Part shown: positions 44,706 to 54,194 of the stretch, piece by piece
Numbering within the stretch: position 1 is the first letter of the stretch
How the letters are laid out: every line of letters starts with the position of its first letter
Assembly: GCF_902859805.1 (NCBI RefSeq)
Contig: NZ_CADIKC010000001.1
Span: 1,736,001 to 1,800,000, forward strand
Direction: 5' to 3'
DNA: 64,000 nucleotides
From: Paraburkholderia sediminicola
GTDB taxonomy: Bacteria > Pseudomonadota > Gammaproteobacteria > Burkholderiales > Burkholderiaceae
The notes under the pieces: generated by a model
What the model was told of the DNA's origin: nothing
Database searches by the model: none
What the model saw: only the letters and a program-made list of their open reading frames with translations
Made by a program: the position numbers and the translations under genes

Positions 44706-45705
44706 GCAACGCAGCCTCGCGGATAGCCGCGTCAAATTCCGTCATCTCCAGTGCTTTCTGGCCGTCGCCCAGTTCGGTGGCGTGCAGCGGGCCGCCGAAA
44801 GCCTGTCCATTACGCAGCCCGCGGTCTCCAAGACGGTGGCTGAACTGGAGGCGATTCTCGGTGTGAAGCTCTTCGAGCGCGGCCGGCACGGCGCCGTGCC
44901 GACCCGCGAGGGGCAGCTCTTCATGCCGCATGCGAGCGCGTGTGTCAGTGCGTTGCGACAGGGTGTGGACCTGCTGGCGCGCGCAGAAGGCGCGGCGGCC
45001 GCCACGCTGGAAATCGGCATTCTGCCGACCGTCGCGGCTGCGCTGGTGCCGCCGGTGCTGAAGCGCTTCGCCGCGCTTTGGCCGCGCGTGATCGTGCGCC
45101 TTGCCACCGGCGCCAACCCCGAATTGCTCGAGCGTTTGAAGGCCGGCACGATCGAATTCGCGATCGGGCGTCTGGCGGACCCGGAACGGATGGTTGGGCT
45201 CAGTTTCGAGCAGCTTTTCAGTGAACCGTTGATTGCCGTGGTGCGCGCCGGGCATCAGTTGGCGCTGGGGGCCGGCTTGCCGGCCACGTCGCTGGAGGAT
45301 TTTCCGGTGGTGCTGCCGCCGTTCGGCACGCTGATCCGGCAATCGGCTGAAAGCCTGTTGAGCGCGTGGGGCGTGCCGCCGTTGTCGGGGTTTGTCGAAG
45401 TGCTGTCGGTGTCGACGGGGCGTGCGTTGGCGTTGGAGAATGACGCAGTATGGTTCGTGCCGTTGAGCGCCGTCGAATATGAACTGGCGCACGGCATGTT
45501 GGTGCGTTTGCCCCTGCAGTTCGCGGGTACCGGCGAGCCCGTGGGGCTGATCCGGCGCTCGGACACGCAGCCGTCGCCGGTGGGACGGGCGTTTATCGAT
45601 GCCGTGCGCGAGGTTGCGCAGCTGCGCATGGCGGCGGCCGCTGGCAAGCCTGTGGCTAAGCGTGCGTCCAGGCGGAGTAGCCGCGGCGGCGCGTCCAGGA
45701 CCTGA
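44704..45705 (+). CDS. pcaQ: LysR-type regulator PcaQ
   Basis: A LysR activator of protocatechuate genes, 333 residues. The N-terminal region RVKFRHLQCFLAVAQFGGVQ, then RAAESLSITQPAVSKTVAEL, is characteristic of PcaQ and its GalR-like relatives. The effector domain covers residues 95-300. Divergence from pcaHG supports the assignment. The ATG at 44704 has no Shine-Dalgarno sequence and lies inside an operator-like dyad, so translation may be leaderless or start later. The C-terminus is a basic tail (RASRRSSRGGASRT). Confidence 0.9.
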   Translation: MQRSLADSRVKFRHLQCFLAVAQFGGVQRAAESLSITQPAVSKTVAELEAILGVKLFERGRHGAVPTREGQLFMPHASACVSALRQGVDLLARAEGAAAATLEIGILPTVAAALVPPVLKRFAALWPRVIVRLATGANPELLERLKAGTIEFAIGRLADPERMVGLSFEQLFSEPLIAVVRAGHQLALGAGLPATSLEDFPVVLPPFGTLIRQSAESLLSAWGVPPLSGFVEVLSVSTGRALALENDAVWFVPLSAVEYELAHGMLVRLPLQFAGTGEPVGLIRRSDTQPSPVGRAFIDAVREVAQLRMAAAAGKPVAKRASRRSSRGGASRT

Positions 45706-45979
45706 GGCTCGCCGCCAGGCGGCACGGGAGATGCAGGAGGCGCAGTAGACGCCCTCTGCGGCCCGATTCTCCTGGCGTGAACCATCCAGTACAAAATAAA
45801 GTTTGCGAACGTCCTGTTACCCGGTGTACAAACACGATGCAAAAGCCGTCGCGGGCTGCATTACTGCAGCACACCACGCACGCGCTGTCACACTACGAAT
45901 GAATGACGACGCGCACCGAACAGCAGAAACATCACGAACACGCGCAACAGCGTAAGAAAGACTGCACAAGGAGATTGCC

Positions 45980-47113
45980 ATGCCCAGCGACTTGCCCACT
46001 CCAGACGCCGCGCTGCGCGCCGTGTCGGCGCCTGAGCATAATCCGCTCGGCACCGCCGGCCTCGAATTCGTGGAGTTCGCCTCGCGCGAGCCGAAGGCGC
46101 TCGGCGAAACTTTCACGAAACTCGGCTTCAAGGCGATTGCGCGTCATATCAGCAAGGACGTCACGCTGTATCGCCAGGGCGAGATGCATTTCCTGATCAA
46201 TGCCGAGCCGGATTCGTTTGCCGAACGCTACGCCGAGGAATACGGCGCCGGCATCTGCGCAATCGGCATTCGCGTCGCCAACGCGCAGCGCGCCTTCGAC
46301 CGCGCGATCGAACTCGGCGCATGGGCATTCGAAGGCGAACGCCTCGGCGCGGGCGAGTTGCTGATTCCGGCGATCCAGGGCATTGGCGATTCACACATCT
46401 ATTTCGTCGACCGGTGGCGCGGCCGTGGCGGCCAGCGCGGCGGCCTCGGCGACATTTCCATCTTCGACATCGACTTCCGCCCGATCGAGATCGATACCGC
46501 GCACGCCGATCTGAGTCACGCGGGCACCGGCCTTGTCGCGGTCGATCATCTGACGCAAACGGTTGGTGAGGGCCGGATGCAGGAGTGGCTCGACTTTTAT
46601 CGCGACCTGCTCAATTTCCGTGAGATTCACGAACTGCACGCGAACTGGCATGTGTCGGCGGAATCGCGCGTGATGGTGTCGCCGTGCGGCGCGATCCGCG
46701 TGCCTTTGTATGAAGAAGGCACGCGCCGCACGAATCTGATGCACGATTATCTGCCGGATCATCCGGGCGAAGGCGTGCAGCACATCGCACTCGCGACCGA
46801 CGATATCTTTGCATGCGTCGAGCAACTCCTCGCGAACGGCGTCGAATTCGTCGAGCCCCCGCCGCGCTATTACGAACAACTGGATGCACGTCTGCCGGGT
46901 CATGGGCTCGATGTCGAGCGGCTCAAGCGCACGCACGTTCTGGTGGATGGCGAGATCGGCGCCGACGGTGTGCCGCTGCTGTTCTTTCAGACCTTTGTGC
47001 GGCGCGGTGCCGGCGAGATCTTCTTTGAGATCGTGCAACGGCAGGGTCACCACGGTTTCGGCGAAGGCAATCTGAGCGCGTTGGCGCAGGCACGCGAGCA
47101 AGCCGGCGCTTGA
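45980..47113 (+). CDS. hppD: 4-hydroxyphenylpyruvate dioxygenase
   Basis: Converts 4-hydroxyphenylpyruvate to homogentisate in tyrosine and phenylalanine degradation, using non-haem iron. The vicinal-oxygen-chelate fold appears twice. The three iron ligands are His in VDHLTQTV near residue 190, His in GVQHIALAT near residue 267, and Glu in IFFEIVQRQGHHGFGEGNLS near residue 345; the last also contains the family C-terminal signature. Length is 377 residues. AAGGAG precedes the ATG. No hmgA or fumarylacetoacetase gene is adjacent. Confidence 0.95.
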   Translation: MPSDLPTPDAALRAVSAPEHNPLGTAGLEFVEFASREPKALGETFTKLGFKAIARHISKDVTLYRQGEMHFLINAEPDSFAERYAEEYGAGICAIGIRVANAQRAFDRAIELGAWAFEGERLGAGELLIPAIQGIGDSHIYFVDRWRGRGGQRGGLGDISIFDIDFRPIEIDTAHADLSHAGTGLVAVDHLTQTVGEGRMQEWLDFYRDLLNFREIHELHANWHVSAESRVMVSPCGAIRVPLYEEGTRRTNLMHDYLPDHPGEGVQHIALATDDIFACVEQLLANGVEFVEPPPRYYEQLDARLPGHGLDVERLKRTHVLVDGEIGADGVPLLFFQTFVRRGAGEIFFEIVQRQGHHGFGEGNLSALAQAREQAGA

Positions 47114-47155
47114 CGCTTGGCGTTTGCCGCTTGCCACTTGGCGCTTACCGTTGGA

Positions 47156-48088
47156 TCAATCAGTCTCGGGATTGCCCGCCAGCCCAGGATTCACCTCGCT
47201 GTACGCCGCCGCTTCCTGCAACAGCCACTCGCGAAAGCTCGTGAGCGGCTTGCCGTGGCTCAACTCCGTCGGATAGACGAGGTAATACGCCGAGTCGGCG
47301 ACGGCGGGTGCATCGAGCGGAATCACAAGTCCGAGCTGTTCGAGCTGAGCGTCGACGAAAAAGCGCGGCACCAGCGCGATGCCGAGACCGGCCGCGGCGG
47401 CGCTGATCAGCATCGTGTGGAGTTCGTAGCGGACGCCTTGCATCGCCCGGTTATCGTCGACGCCGAGGTTGGCGAACCACGACGCCCAGCCGTCCGGCCG
47501 GGTGGTGGAATGCAGTAGCGGGTAGTCCAATAGATCTGCCGCAGTTTCCACGGGCCGCGCCAGCAGACTCGCGGCACACACCGGCACAACTTCTTCGCTA
47601 AACAGAAAATCCGCCGACGTACCCGGCCATGTCGGCTTGCCGTAGTGAATCGCGGCTTCGAAATGCGTATCGGCGAACGGGAACGTGCCGGTGCGCACGC
47701 CCATATTGACCCGCACATCCGGATACTGCGCATTGAATGCCGCCAGGCGCGGAATCAGCCATTGCGATGCGAAAGTCGGCAGTACCGCCAGCTCCAGATA
47801 ACCACCGCCGCTGCCATGCGCAATGATCGACAGCGTGTCGCGGTCCAGTTGTTCCAGCGAGCGCCGCACCTGCGCGCTATAGACCTTGCCCGCCTTGGTC
47901 AGCACCACGCGTTGTTTCACGCGCACGAACAGCCGCACGCCGAGATTGCTCTCCAGCGTATTGATCTGCCGGGACACCGCGCTTTCAGTCAGGAACAGCT
48001 CGCGCGCCGCATGCGTGAAGCTCTCGTGCCGCGCGGCGGCTTCGAAAGCGAGCAGCGCGCCCATGTTGGGGATTTTGAACTTTCGCAC
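47156..48088 (-). CDS. LysR-type regulator (GcvA-like)
   Basis: A 310-residue LysR regulator starting RKFKIPNMGALLAFEAAARH. The helix-turn-helix reads THAARELFLTESAVSRQINT, followed by LESNLGVRLFVR. The effector domain covers about residues 90-290 (LELAVLPTFASQWLIPRLAA). It is convergent with hppD and diverges from the DUF1338 gene with 168 bases between starts, so it most likely controls the DUF1338/dehydrogenase pair. A short run of similar words (TTGGCG, TTGCC, CTTGCC, TTGGCG) fills the 42 bases between hppD and this gene. Confidence 0.87.
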   Translation of the reverse strand: MRKFKIPNMGALLAFEAAARHESFTHAARELFLTESAVSRQINTLESNLGVRLFVRVKQRVVLTKAGKVYSAQVRRSLEQLDRDTLSIIAHGSGGGYLELAVLPTFASQWLIPRLAAFNAQYPDVRVNMGVRTGTFPFADTHFEAAIHYGKPTWPGTSADFLFSEEVVPVCAASLLARPVETAADLLDYPLLHSTTRPDGWASWFANLGVDDNRAMQGVRYELHTMLISAAAAGLGIALVPRFFVDAQLEQLGLVIPLDAPAVADSAYYLVYPTELSHGKPLTSFREWLLQEAAAYSEVNPGLAGNPETD

Positions 48089-48256
48089 GTTGATTCCAAA
48101 AACGCATCAAGTGGCGATTTTATCTCGCTTTACGGCGGGGCTGCGAATTTGAATAATCTCGCATCCAACGATGCCGCGCTTGCGCCTTGAGGCCACGCCG
48201 GCAGGCCATCTTCAAACACACGAACGCGTGCTTGCCGCACCCCGCCCGGAACCGAT

Positions 48257-49294
48257 ATGCGAAACATCAAGAATGCGAATGTCGAACAACTGCTGGTGAA
48301 ACTGCTCGGCGCAGAGAAAACCGCGAGGCTGTTCGCCACTCTGAACCATCCGCAGATCCTCAATGAATGGGAGGACGGCACTGTGACACGCGCCGAACTC
48401 GCGCAGGCCATGAACATGGCGCTGTTCGAAGACCTGCTGGCGCGCTCTGCGAATGGTCGCCAGTACACCGAGGAAACGATCGCCGCCGGTGGCAGCGTCT
48501 ACTTCGATCATGGCGCATTGCGCACGGTGCGTTGGGCTGAGAGCGGCGCGCTGCCGCCGGGTGAAGCGGCTTTCGCGCGCATCCTGCGGCCGCTCGGCTT
48601 CAGCATCAACGGCCGTTATCCGCTCGACCGCCTGGGCATGACCGGCCGCGCCTGGGCGCACGAAGACGCCCCCGACGAGATCGCGCAGTTCTTCGTCAGC
48701 GAATTGCATCCCGAGCGTTTCTCGGCGGAGTTTCAGCAGGCCGTGACGAACGTGATCGGCGCCTCGCGCGATCCGTTGACGCCGCGAGCCGCCGGCCAGT
48801 TGTGGGAGCTCGAACGCGAGGGCGTGTTGCCGCTCGAGGCGGCTCACGCATTGCTGCCGGAGATTGTCGGCGCCTTCGCGCGTCAGCATGAGACGCCACG
48901 CGAAGCCGATTACGAAGTATTGTTGAAGGAGTCGGCCGAAATGGCGTGGATCGCGACCGAAGGCAACGCCTTCAATCACGCGACCGATCGCGTCGCGGAC
49001 GTGTTCAAGCTCTCCGACGACGAAAAGGCGAAGGGTCGTCCGATGAAGCCGGAAGTGGAGCGTTCGCGTTCGGGCCGCGTGTTTCAGACCGCGTACCGTG
49101 CGGACATCGTGCGGCGCGAATTCCGCGCGGCCGACGGCAGCATCGTGACGCGCGAGGTGCCGGGCTCGTTCTACGAGTTCATTACGCGCAAGCGGACCTT
49201 CGATCAGGACGCGCGCCGCTGGGAAACGGACCTGCGTTTCGACGCGGGCAACGCACAGGGCATCTTCAAGATGACCGCGAGCCAGGCGGCTTGA
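48257..49294 (+). CDS. DUF1338 protein, probable 2-oxoadipate dioxygenase/decarboxylase
   Basis: A non-haem-iron enzyme of the DUF1338 family, in which the Pseudomonas putida member HglS turns 2-oxoadipate into D-2-hydroxyglutarate in lysine catabolism. The metal and substrate residues known from HglS can be matched: His85 and Arg89 in VYFDHGALRTVRW, a histidine in EGNAFNHATDRVADV near residue 240, and a glutamate in GSFYEFITRKRTFDQ near residue 305. At 345 residues it is shorter than the roughly 460-residue HglS/YdcJ group. The neighbouring dehydrogenase fits the product. Function is inferred from these matches and context. Confidence 0.8.
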   Translation: MRNIKNANVEQLLVKLLGAEKTARLFATLNHPQILNEWEDGTVTRAELAQAMNMALFEDLLARSANGRQYTEETIAAGGSVYFDHGALRTVRWAESGALPPGEAAFARILRPLGFSINGRYPLDRLGMTGRAWAHEDAPDEIAQFFVSELHPERFSAEFQQAVTNVIGASRDPLTPRAAGQLWELEREGVLPLEAAHALLPEIVGAFARQHETPREADYEVLLKESAEMAWIATEGNAFNHATDRVADVFKLSDDEKAKGRPMKPEVERSRSGRVFQTAYRADIVRREFRAADGSIVTREVPGSFYEFITRKRTFDQDARRWETDLRFDAGNAQGIFKMTASQAA

Positions 49295-49336
49295 TTCGCA
49301 AGTGCAGGGCGATAGCGCGGGCATCGGACACGAGAC

Positions 49337-52300
49337 ATGAGAGGCGGAGTGGGAACGTCATTAGATGAAGAGCAGGGCGCGGGCGTGAATGCGTCGTTGA
49401 GCGATGCAGCTCGTGACCCGTCAAAAGCGCCGCGCGTTGCCACGCCCTTTCAAGGGACCGCGGCAGTGATGGAGGCACTCGAAGCCGACCTTCGCCGCAC
49501 TGTACGCGGCGAAGTGCGCTTCGATCAGGGCTCGAAAGCGCTGTATGCGGCGGATGCATCGAACTATCGGCAAGTCCCGCTCGCCGTGGTGGTGCCGTCG
49601 GACGTCGACGATCTGCTCGAAACGCTCGCAGCGTGCCGCCGCAATGACGTGCCCTTTCTCCCGCGCGGCGGCGGCACCTCGCAGAATGGTCAGTGCGTGA
49701 ATGTCGCGGTGGTGGCCGACGCGAGCAAGTATGTGAATCGTGTCGTGTCGGTCGATCCTGTCGCGGGTGTAGCGATCGTCGAACCAGGCGTGATCTGCGA
49801 CACCTTGCGCGACGCTGCCGAAGCACACGGCCTCACGTTCGCACCCGATCCCGCGACGCACAGTCGCTGCACGCTAGGCGGCATGATCGCCAACAACTCG
49901 TGCGGCGCGCATTCGGTAATGGCCGGCAAAACGGTCGAAAACGTCGAGGCGTTGGAAATCGCGACTTTCGATGGCGCGCGTTTCTGGGTCGGACCTACTT
50001 CGGACGACGAACTCGAACGCATCATCGCGGCAGGCGGCCGCCAGGGCGAAATCTACACCGCACTCAAGCAACTGCGCGACACCTACGCCGATCAGATTCG
50101 CGCGAAATTCCCGCAGATCAAGCGGCGCGTGTCGGGCTTCAATCTCGATCAACTGTTGCCGGAAAACGGCTTCAACGTCGCGCGGGCGCTGGTCGGCACC
50201 GAGGGCACCTGTGCGGTGACCTTGCAGGCGAAAGTGCGGCTCGTCAAGAGTCCGGCGAAACGCGTGATTGTCGTGGTCGGTTTCACCGATATCTACACCG
50301 CCGCGGACGCCGTGCCGCATTTCATGCGCTGCGGGCCGATCGCGATAGAGGGACTCGATCGCGCGATCATCCGCGGCTTGCAGGCACGCGGTTTGAAAAA
50401 GGATGAGATCGCACTTCTCCCAGCGGGCGATGCCTGGGTCGTGCTCGAATTCGGCGCGGATACGCACGACGATGTCGTGCATCAGGCGCAAACCGCTGCG
50501 GCGTATTTCTCGTCGGGCGCAGCAGGACCGAACGTGTCGGCGATGCTTGTCGAAGATCGTGCGCTGCAGGCGAAGGTATGGTCGATTCGCGAGACGGGAG
50601 CATCCGCGGTGGCCTTGTCGGTGGATGCGGGCACGCCTGATCCAGTGGTCGGCTGGGAAGATGCAGCGGTCGATCCCATGCGTCTCGGCGATTATCTGCG
50701 TGCGTTTCAGGCGCTGGTGGATCGCTATGGCTACGAGACGAGCCTCTACGGTCATTTCGGCGACGGCTGCGTCCACGCGCGCATTACCTTCGATCTGCGC
50801 AGCGCGGAAGGCGTTGCAACTTGGCGCAAGTTTCTGCGCGAAGCGGCGGAACTGGTTGTCGAATTCGGTGGCTCGCTCTCGGGTGAACACGGCGACGGCC
50901 AGGCCAAGGCCGAGTTCCTGCCGATCATGTACGGCCCCGAACTGATGCAGGCGATGGAGCAGTTCAAGGCGATCTGGGATCCGGCCAATCGATTGAATCC
51001 CGGCAAGGTCGTGCATGCGTATCGCGCCGACGAAAACCTGCGCATGGGGCCGGCCTACAAACCCGTGACACTGCAAACGAAGCTCACCTTCGCGAGCCAG
51101 GAAGGCGACGGTTTTCAGCGCGAGATCGAACGATGCATCGGCATGGGCAAGTGTCGTTCGCTCGAAGGCGGCACGATGTGCCCGAGCTTTCGTGCGACGC
51201 GTGAAGAGAAATACTCGACACGTGGCCGCGCGCATCTGTTCTGGGAAATGCTGCAAGGCGACGTGATCGCCGACGGCTGGCAAAGCCGCGAAGTGAAGGA
51301 GGCACTCGATACGTGCCTCGCGTGCAAGGGCTGCAAATCCGATTGCCCGACGCATACAGACATGGCGTCGTACAAAGCGGAGTTCCTTTCGCATTACTAC
51401 GAGGCGAATCGCCGACCGCGTCAGGCGTTGTTTATGGGGCGGATTGGCGAATGGGCGCCGTGGGCGGCAAGGTTTCCGAGGCTGACGAACTTTATGACGT
51501 CGACACCCGGGTTAGCTGCGGTGGGGAAGTGGGTCGCAGGTGTAGCGCAAGCGCGTGAGTTGCCGAAGTTTGCTACGCAGACGTATCGGCAGATTGCTCG
51601 GCGTTCGCCTCAGGCACAACTGAATGCTAACTCTCGTGGTGACGTGAAGAAAGCGATCCTGTGGGTCGATACGTTTAACGATCACTTCACGCCCGAGATC
51701 GCGCAGGCCGCTGCCGATGTGCTGACGCAAATGGGGTGGCACGTCGTGCTCCCGAAGAACCGCTTGTGTTGCGGGCGTCCGCTGTATGACTTCGGCTTAC
51801 TCGACCGTGCGCGCGCGTTGCTGGCCACCATTCTCGATGACCTCGGAGACGACATCGCCGCGGGTGTGCCGTTGGTTGGTCTTGAGCCCGGTTGCTTATC
51901 GGTGTTCAAGGATGAACTGCTGAAGCAATTCCCCAATCATGCTTTAGCGAAGCAACTGTCGGCGCAGACGTTTCTATTTTCCGATTTCGTTGCGCGTCAG
52001 CCGTTCGATTGGCCGACGCTTCCTGCGGACGTGATCGTGCACGGGCATTGTCATCAGAAGGCGCTGTTTGGTATGCAAGGCGATACCGCGCTGTTGAACA
52101 AGCTTGGTGTGAAGTGGAAATTGCTCGACACGGGATGCTGCGGCATGGCGGGATCGTTCGGCTTTAACGACGAGCATCACGCGCTGTCTGAGAGGATCGG
52201 TGAAGACACGCTGTTTCCAGCCGTGCGTGCTGCAACGGCGGCAAACGCGGAAACGATCGTGCTGACCAATGGCTTCAGTTGCCGTGAGCAGATCGAACAG

Positions 52301-52366
52301 GGGACCGGGCAACACGCGATGCATATCGCGCAACTAGCGCAGCGGGCGTTGGCGGCGCGCCGTTAA
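49337..52366 (+). CDS. FAD/4Fe-4S dehydrogenase, probable D-2-hydroxyglutarate dehydrogenase (YdiJ type)
   Basis: A large flavoprotein of 1009 residues that should oxidise D-2-hydroxyglutarate to 2-oxoglutarate. The FAD-binding PCMH domain includes LPRGGGTSQNGQCVNVAVVA near residue 113, then RCTLGGMIANNSCGAHSV near residue 177. The FAD-linked oxidase C-terminal part holds YGHFGDGCVHARITFDLR near residue 470. Two ferredoxin-type clusters follow (CIGMGKCR with MCPSFRAT, and CLACKGCKSDCPTH near residue 660). The C-terminal CCG repeats are NRLCCGRPLYDFG and DTGCCGMAGSFGF. The order matches E. coli YdiJ. The ATG at 49337 is uncertain; an internal start is possible. It starts 42 bases after the DUF1338 gene. 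Confidence 0.85.
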   Translation: MRGGVGTSLDEEQGAGVNASLSDAARDPSKAPRVATPFQGTAAVMEALEADLRRTVRGEVRFDQGSKALYAADASNYRQVPLAVVVPSDVDDLLETLAACRRNDVPFLPRGGGTSQNGQCVNVAVVADASKYVNRVVSVDPVAGVAIVEPGVICDTLRDAAEAHGLTFAPDPATHSRCTLGGMIANNSCGAHSVMAGKTVENVEALEIATFDGARFWVGPTSDDELERIIAAGGRQGEIYTALKQLRDTYADQIRAKFPQIKRRVSGFNLDQLLPENGFNVARALVGTEGTCAVTLQAKVRLVKSPAKRVIVVVGFTDIYTAADAVPHFMRCGPIAIEGLDRAIIRGLQARGLKKDEIALLPAGDAWVVLEFGADTHDDVVHQAQTAAAYFSSGAAGPNVSAMLVEDRALQAKVWSIRETGASAVALSVDAGTPDPVVGWEDAAVDPMRLGDYLRAFQALVDRYGYETSLYGHFGDGCVHARITFDLRSAEGVATWRKFLREAAELVVEFGGSLSGEHGDGQAKAEFLPIMYGPELMQAMEQFKAIWDPANRLNPGKVVHAYRADENLRMGPAYKPVTLQTKLTFASQEGDGFQREIERCIGMGKCRSLEGGTMCPSFRATREEKYSTRGRAHLFWEMLQGDVIADGWQSREVKEALDTCLACKGCKSDCPTHTDMASYKAEFLSHYYEANRRPRQALFMGRIGEWAPWAARFPRLTNFMTSTPGLAAVGKWVAGVAQARELPKFATQTYRQIARRSPQAQLNANSRGDVKKAILWVDTFNDHFTPEIAQAAADVLTQMGWHVVLPKNRLCCGRPLYDFGLLDRARALLATILDDLGDDIAAGVPLVGLEPGCLSVFKDELLKQFPNHALAKQLSAQTFLFSDFVARQPFDWPTLPADVIVHGHCHQKALFGMQGDTALLNKLGVKWKLLDTGCCGMAGSFGFNDEHHALSERIGEDTLFPAVRAATAANAETIVLTNGFSCREQIEQGTGQHAMHIAQLAQRALAARR

Positions 52367-52387
52367 GGGGCCATTGCGGCGCCTTCG

Positions 52388-53023
52388 TTATTTCTTCGCC
52401 GGTTCCGCAGTAGCCGACGTCTGCGGAATGTCGGCGCTGGTTGCCATCCACAACACCTCGGCGTCTTCGTCGCTGGTGGACACGGCTGCGTGGCCGGTAC
52501 GGCTGTCGAAGTAAAGGCTGTCGCCCGCATTCAGATGCGTCGGTGCGTACAACTCGGAATAGAGGCACACGCTGCCGCTGATCACGTACAGGAATTCTTC
52601 GCCCTCGTGACGGCCCCAGTCATCGAAGGCATCCAGCGTGTGCGCCGAGATGCGGATGCGAAACGGCAACATCGCTTTGTGCGCCAGATCCGTGGCGAGC
52701 AACTCCATCTGATAGCCGCGGTAGGCGTGACGCTGACCTTCGTTTTTGCGGGTCAACGCGCGACGGCCGCTGGCGCTGACTTTGGGCGTCGAGCCGAACA
52801 ACTCGCCGATTTCAATCTTCAGACCGAGCACGATTTTCTGCAGGACGTCGAACGTCGGGGACATCAGACCGTTTTCGACTTTGGATAGGGTCGAGCGGGA
52901 GACGCCGCAGAGGCGGCTCGCGGTTTCGAGCGTCAAGTCCTGCGCCTGGCGGGCGGCGCGGACGCGGCGGCCGAGGTCGGTTGTCGATGGATCAGCGGGT
53001 TTGGTAGTAAGGTGGGTGTCCAT
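52388..53023 (-). CDS. XRE-family regulator with cupin sensor
   Basis: A 211-residue regulator. The helix-turn-helix covers residues 17-75 (GRRVRAARQAQDLTLETASR, then LCGVSRSTLSKVENGLMSPT). A C-terminal cupin domain covers about 110-200 (DDWGRHEGEEFLYVISGSVC and LNAGDSLYFDSRTGHAAVS). Such proteins often sense a small metabolite and repress nearby catabolic genes. It is convergent with the large dehydrogenase gene and diverges from the 53284 gene. Either could be a target; the direct repeats in the divergent gap favour the latter. Confidence 0.88.
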   Translation of the reverse strand: MDTHLTTKPADPSTTDLGRRVRAARQAQDLTLETASRLCGVSRSTLSKVENGLMSPTFDVLQKIVLGLKIEIGELFGSTPKVSASGRRALTRKNEGQRHAYRGYQMELLATDLAHKAMLPFRIRISAHTLDAFDDWGRHEGEEFLYVISGSVCLYSELYAPTHLNAGDSLYFDSRTGHAAVSTSDEDAEVLWMATSADIPQTSATAEPAKK

Positions 53024-53126
53024 GGGGCTGGCTCAAATACTCGCCTTGCGCGGCGTTCGATGTTTCCGATAATAACATTTGAGAAGGGCTGGTCCGGGTG
53101 GCGTTCGGCTCGTGCGACCACCGAGC

Positions 53127-53176
53127 ACCTTTTCCCATCGGAAACGCTGAGCAGCGTGGCACCACCTTTTCCCATC
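53127..53176. repeat. 13-base direct repeat between the XRE-cupin gene and the 53284 gene
   Basis: ACCTTTTCCCATC occurs at 53127-53139 and again at 53164-53176, a period of 37 bases. Both copies lie in the divergent gap, so they are candidates for regulator binding. Confidence 0.45.
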
Positions 53177-53283
53177 CCTGTACGGGACCGTATCGACGTA
53201 CTCCTGCCGGTGTACATATCCTGCAAGACATCTCGGTCGTAACGGACCCGCCTTTGAAGTCGTGGCTCATTCGGGAGCAGGTA

Positions 53284-54003
53284 ATGAACGATCTGTTGGC
53301 TTTCGCCATCGAAGCGCATGGTGGTATGGGGCGCTGGAACGGTTTCACGAAACTCAAAGCGGCCCTCTCGGTCGACGGGGCGATCTGGCATTTGAAGCAA
53401 CAACCGGGGCTCCTCACCGACAAGATCTTCGAGATCGACACGCACACAGAGCGCTTGACGATCACGCCATTCAGCGCACCCGATATGCGCAGTGTGTTCG
53501 TACCGGACAGGCTTACGCTGGAGACCCTGACTGGCGAAGTCGTAGACAGTCGTGAGAATCCGGAAGCCTCCTTTGCCGGGCAGACTGTCGAGACTCCGTG
53601 GGACAGATTTCACGTTGCCTATTTCGCCAGCGAAGCGCTTTGGACCTATTTGACGTCACCGTTTCTCTATACGTACGCCGGTTTCGAAAGCGAAGAAATC
53701 GAGCCGTGGCACGAAAACGGCGAAGTGTGGCGGCGCCTGAAAGTCACTTTCCCGGACTATGTTGCGAGCCACACCAGAACCCAGATTACGCATTTCGGGC
53801 CCGATGGGCTCATGCGGCGTCACGACTACACGGTCGACATTTTAGGCGGGGCGACCGGCGCGAATTACACGACTAATTATCGTGAGTTCCAAGGCATCAT
53901 GATGCCGACCACGCGTCGAATCTACGCCTATGACGAGGCCATGCAGAAGGTGCCGGAACCACTACTGGTCTCGCTCGACTTTGGCGAACTCAGTTTCAGC
54001 TAA
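53284..54003 (+). CDS. Protein of unknown function, 239 residues
   Basis: I do not recognise this family with confidence. The protein starts MNDLLAFAIEAHGGMGRWNG, then FTKLKAALSVDGAIWHLKQQ. It has no signal peptide or membrane segment and reads as mainly beta-strand (VWRRLKVTFPDYVASHTRTQ and GLMRRHDYTVDILGGATGAN). The alternating strands and the phrase AIEAHGG resemble LolA-like beta-barrel folds, but this is only an impression. GGGAG precedes the ATG at 53284; the longer upstream frame would run through the direct repeats and was rejected. A GYD-domain gene follows 191 bases downstream. Confidence 0.75.
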   Translation: MNDLLAFAIEAHGGMGRWNGFTKLKAALSVDGAIWHLKQQPGLLTDKIFEIDTHTERLTITPFSAPDMRSVFVPDRLTLETLTGEVVDSRENPEASFAGQTVETPWDRFHVAYFASEALWTYLTSPFLYTYAGFESEEIEPWHENGEVWRRLKVTFPDYVASHTRTQITHFGPDGLMRRHDYTVDILGGATGANYTTNYREFQGIMMPTTRRIYAYDEAMQKVPEPLLVSLDFGELSFS

Positions 54004-54194
54004 GTGTGCCGTGCTTCACTAGACCCTCACGCCTCCTTCCCTGCCTGGACCGCCAAACAACCAATGACACGCGATTCCATTGCCTAGAATCAGGTTACGC
54101 GCAGAACGCTTTCGAGCAAGTCGATTGCAGTAGCGTTCGCAGTCGAGCCTGCGCGCCCGAATCCCGACTCGTGGTAATCGTAAGGGGAATCGTC

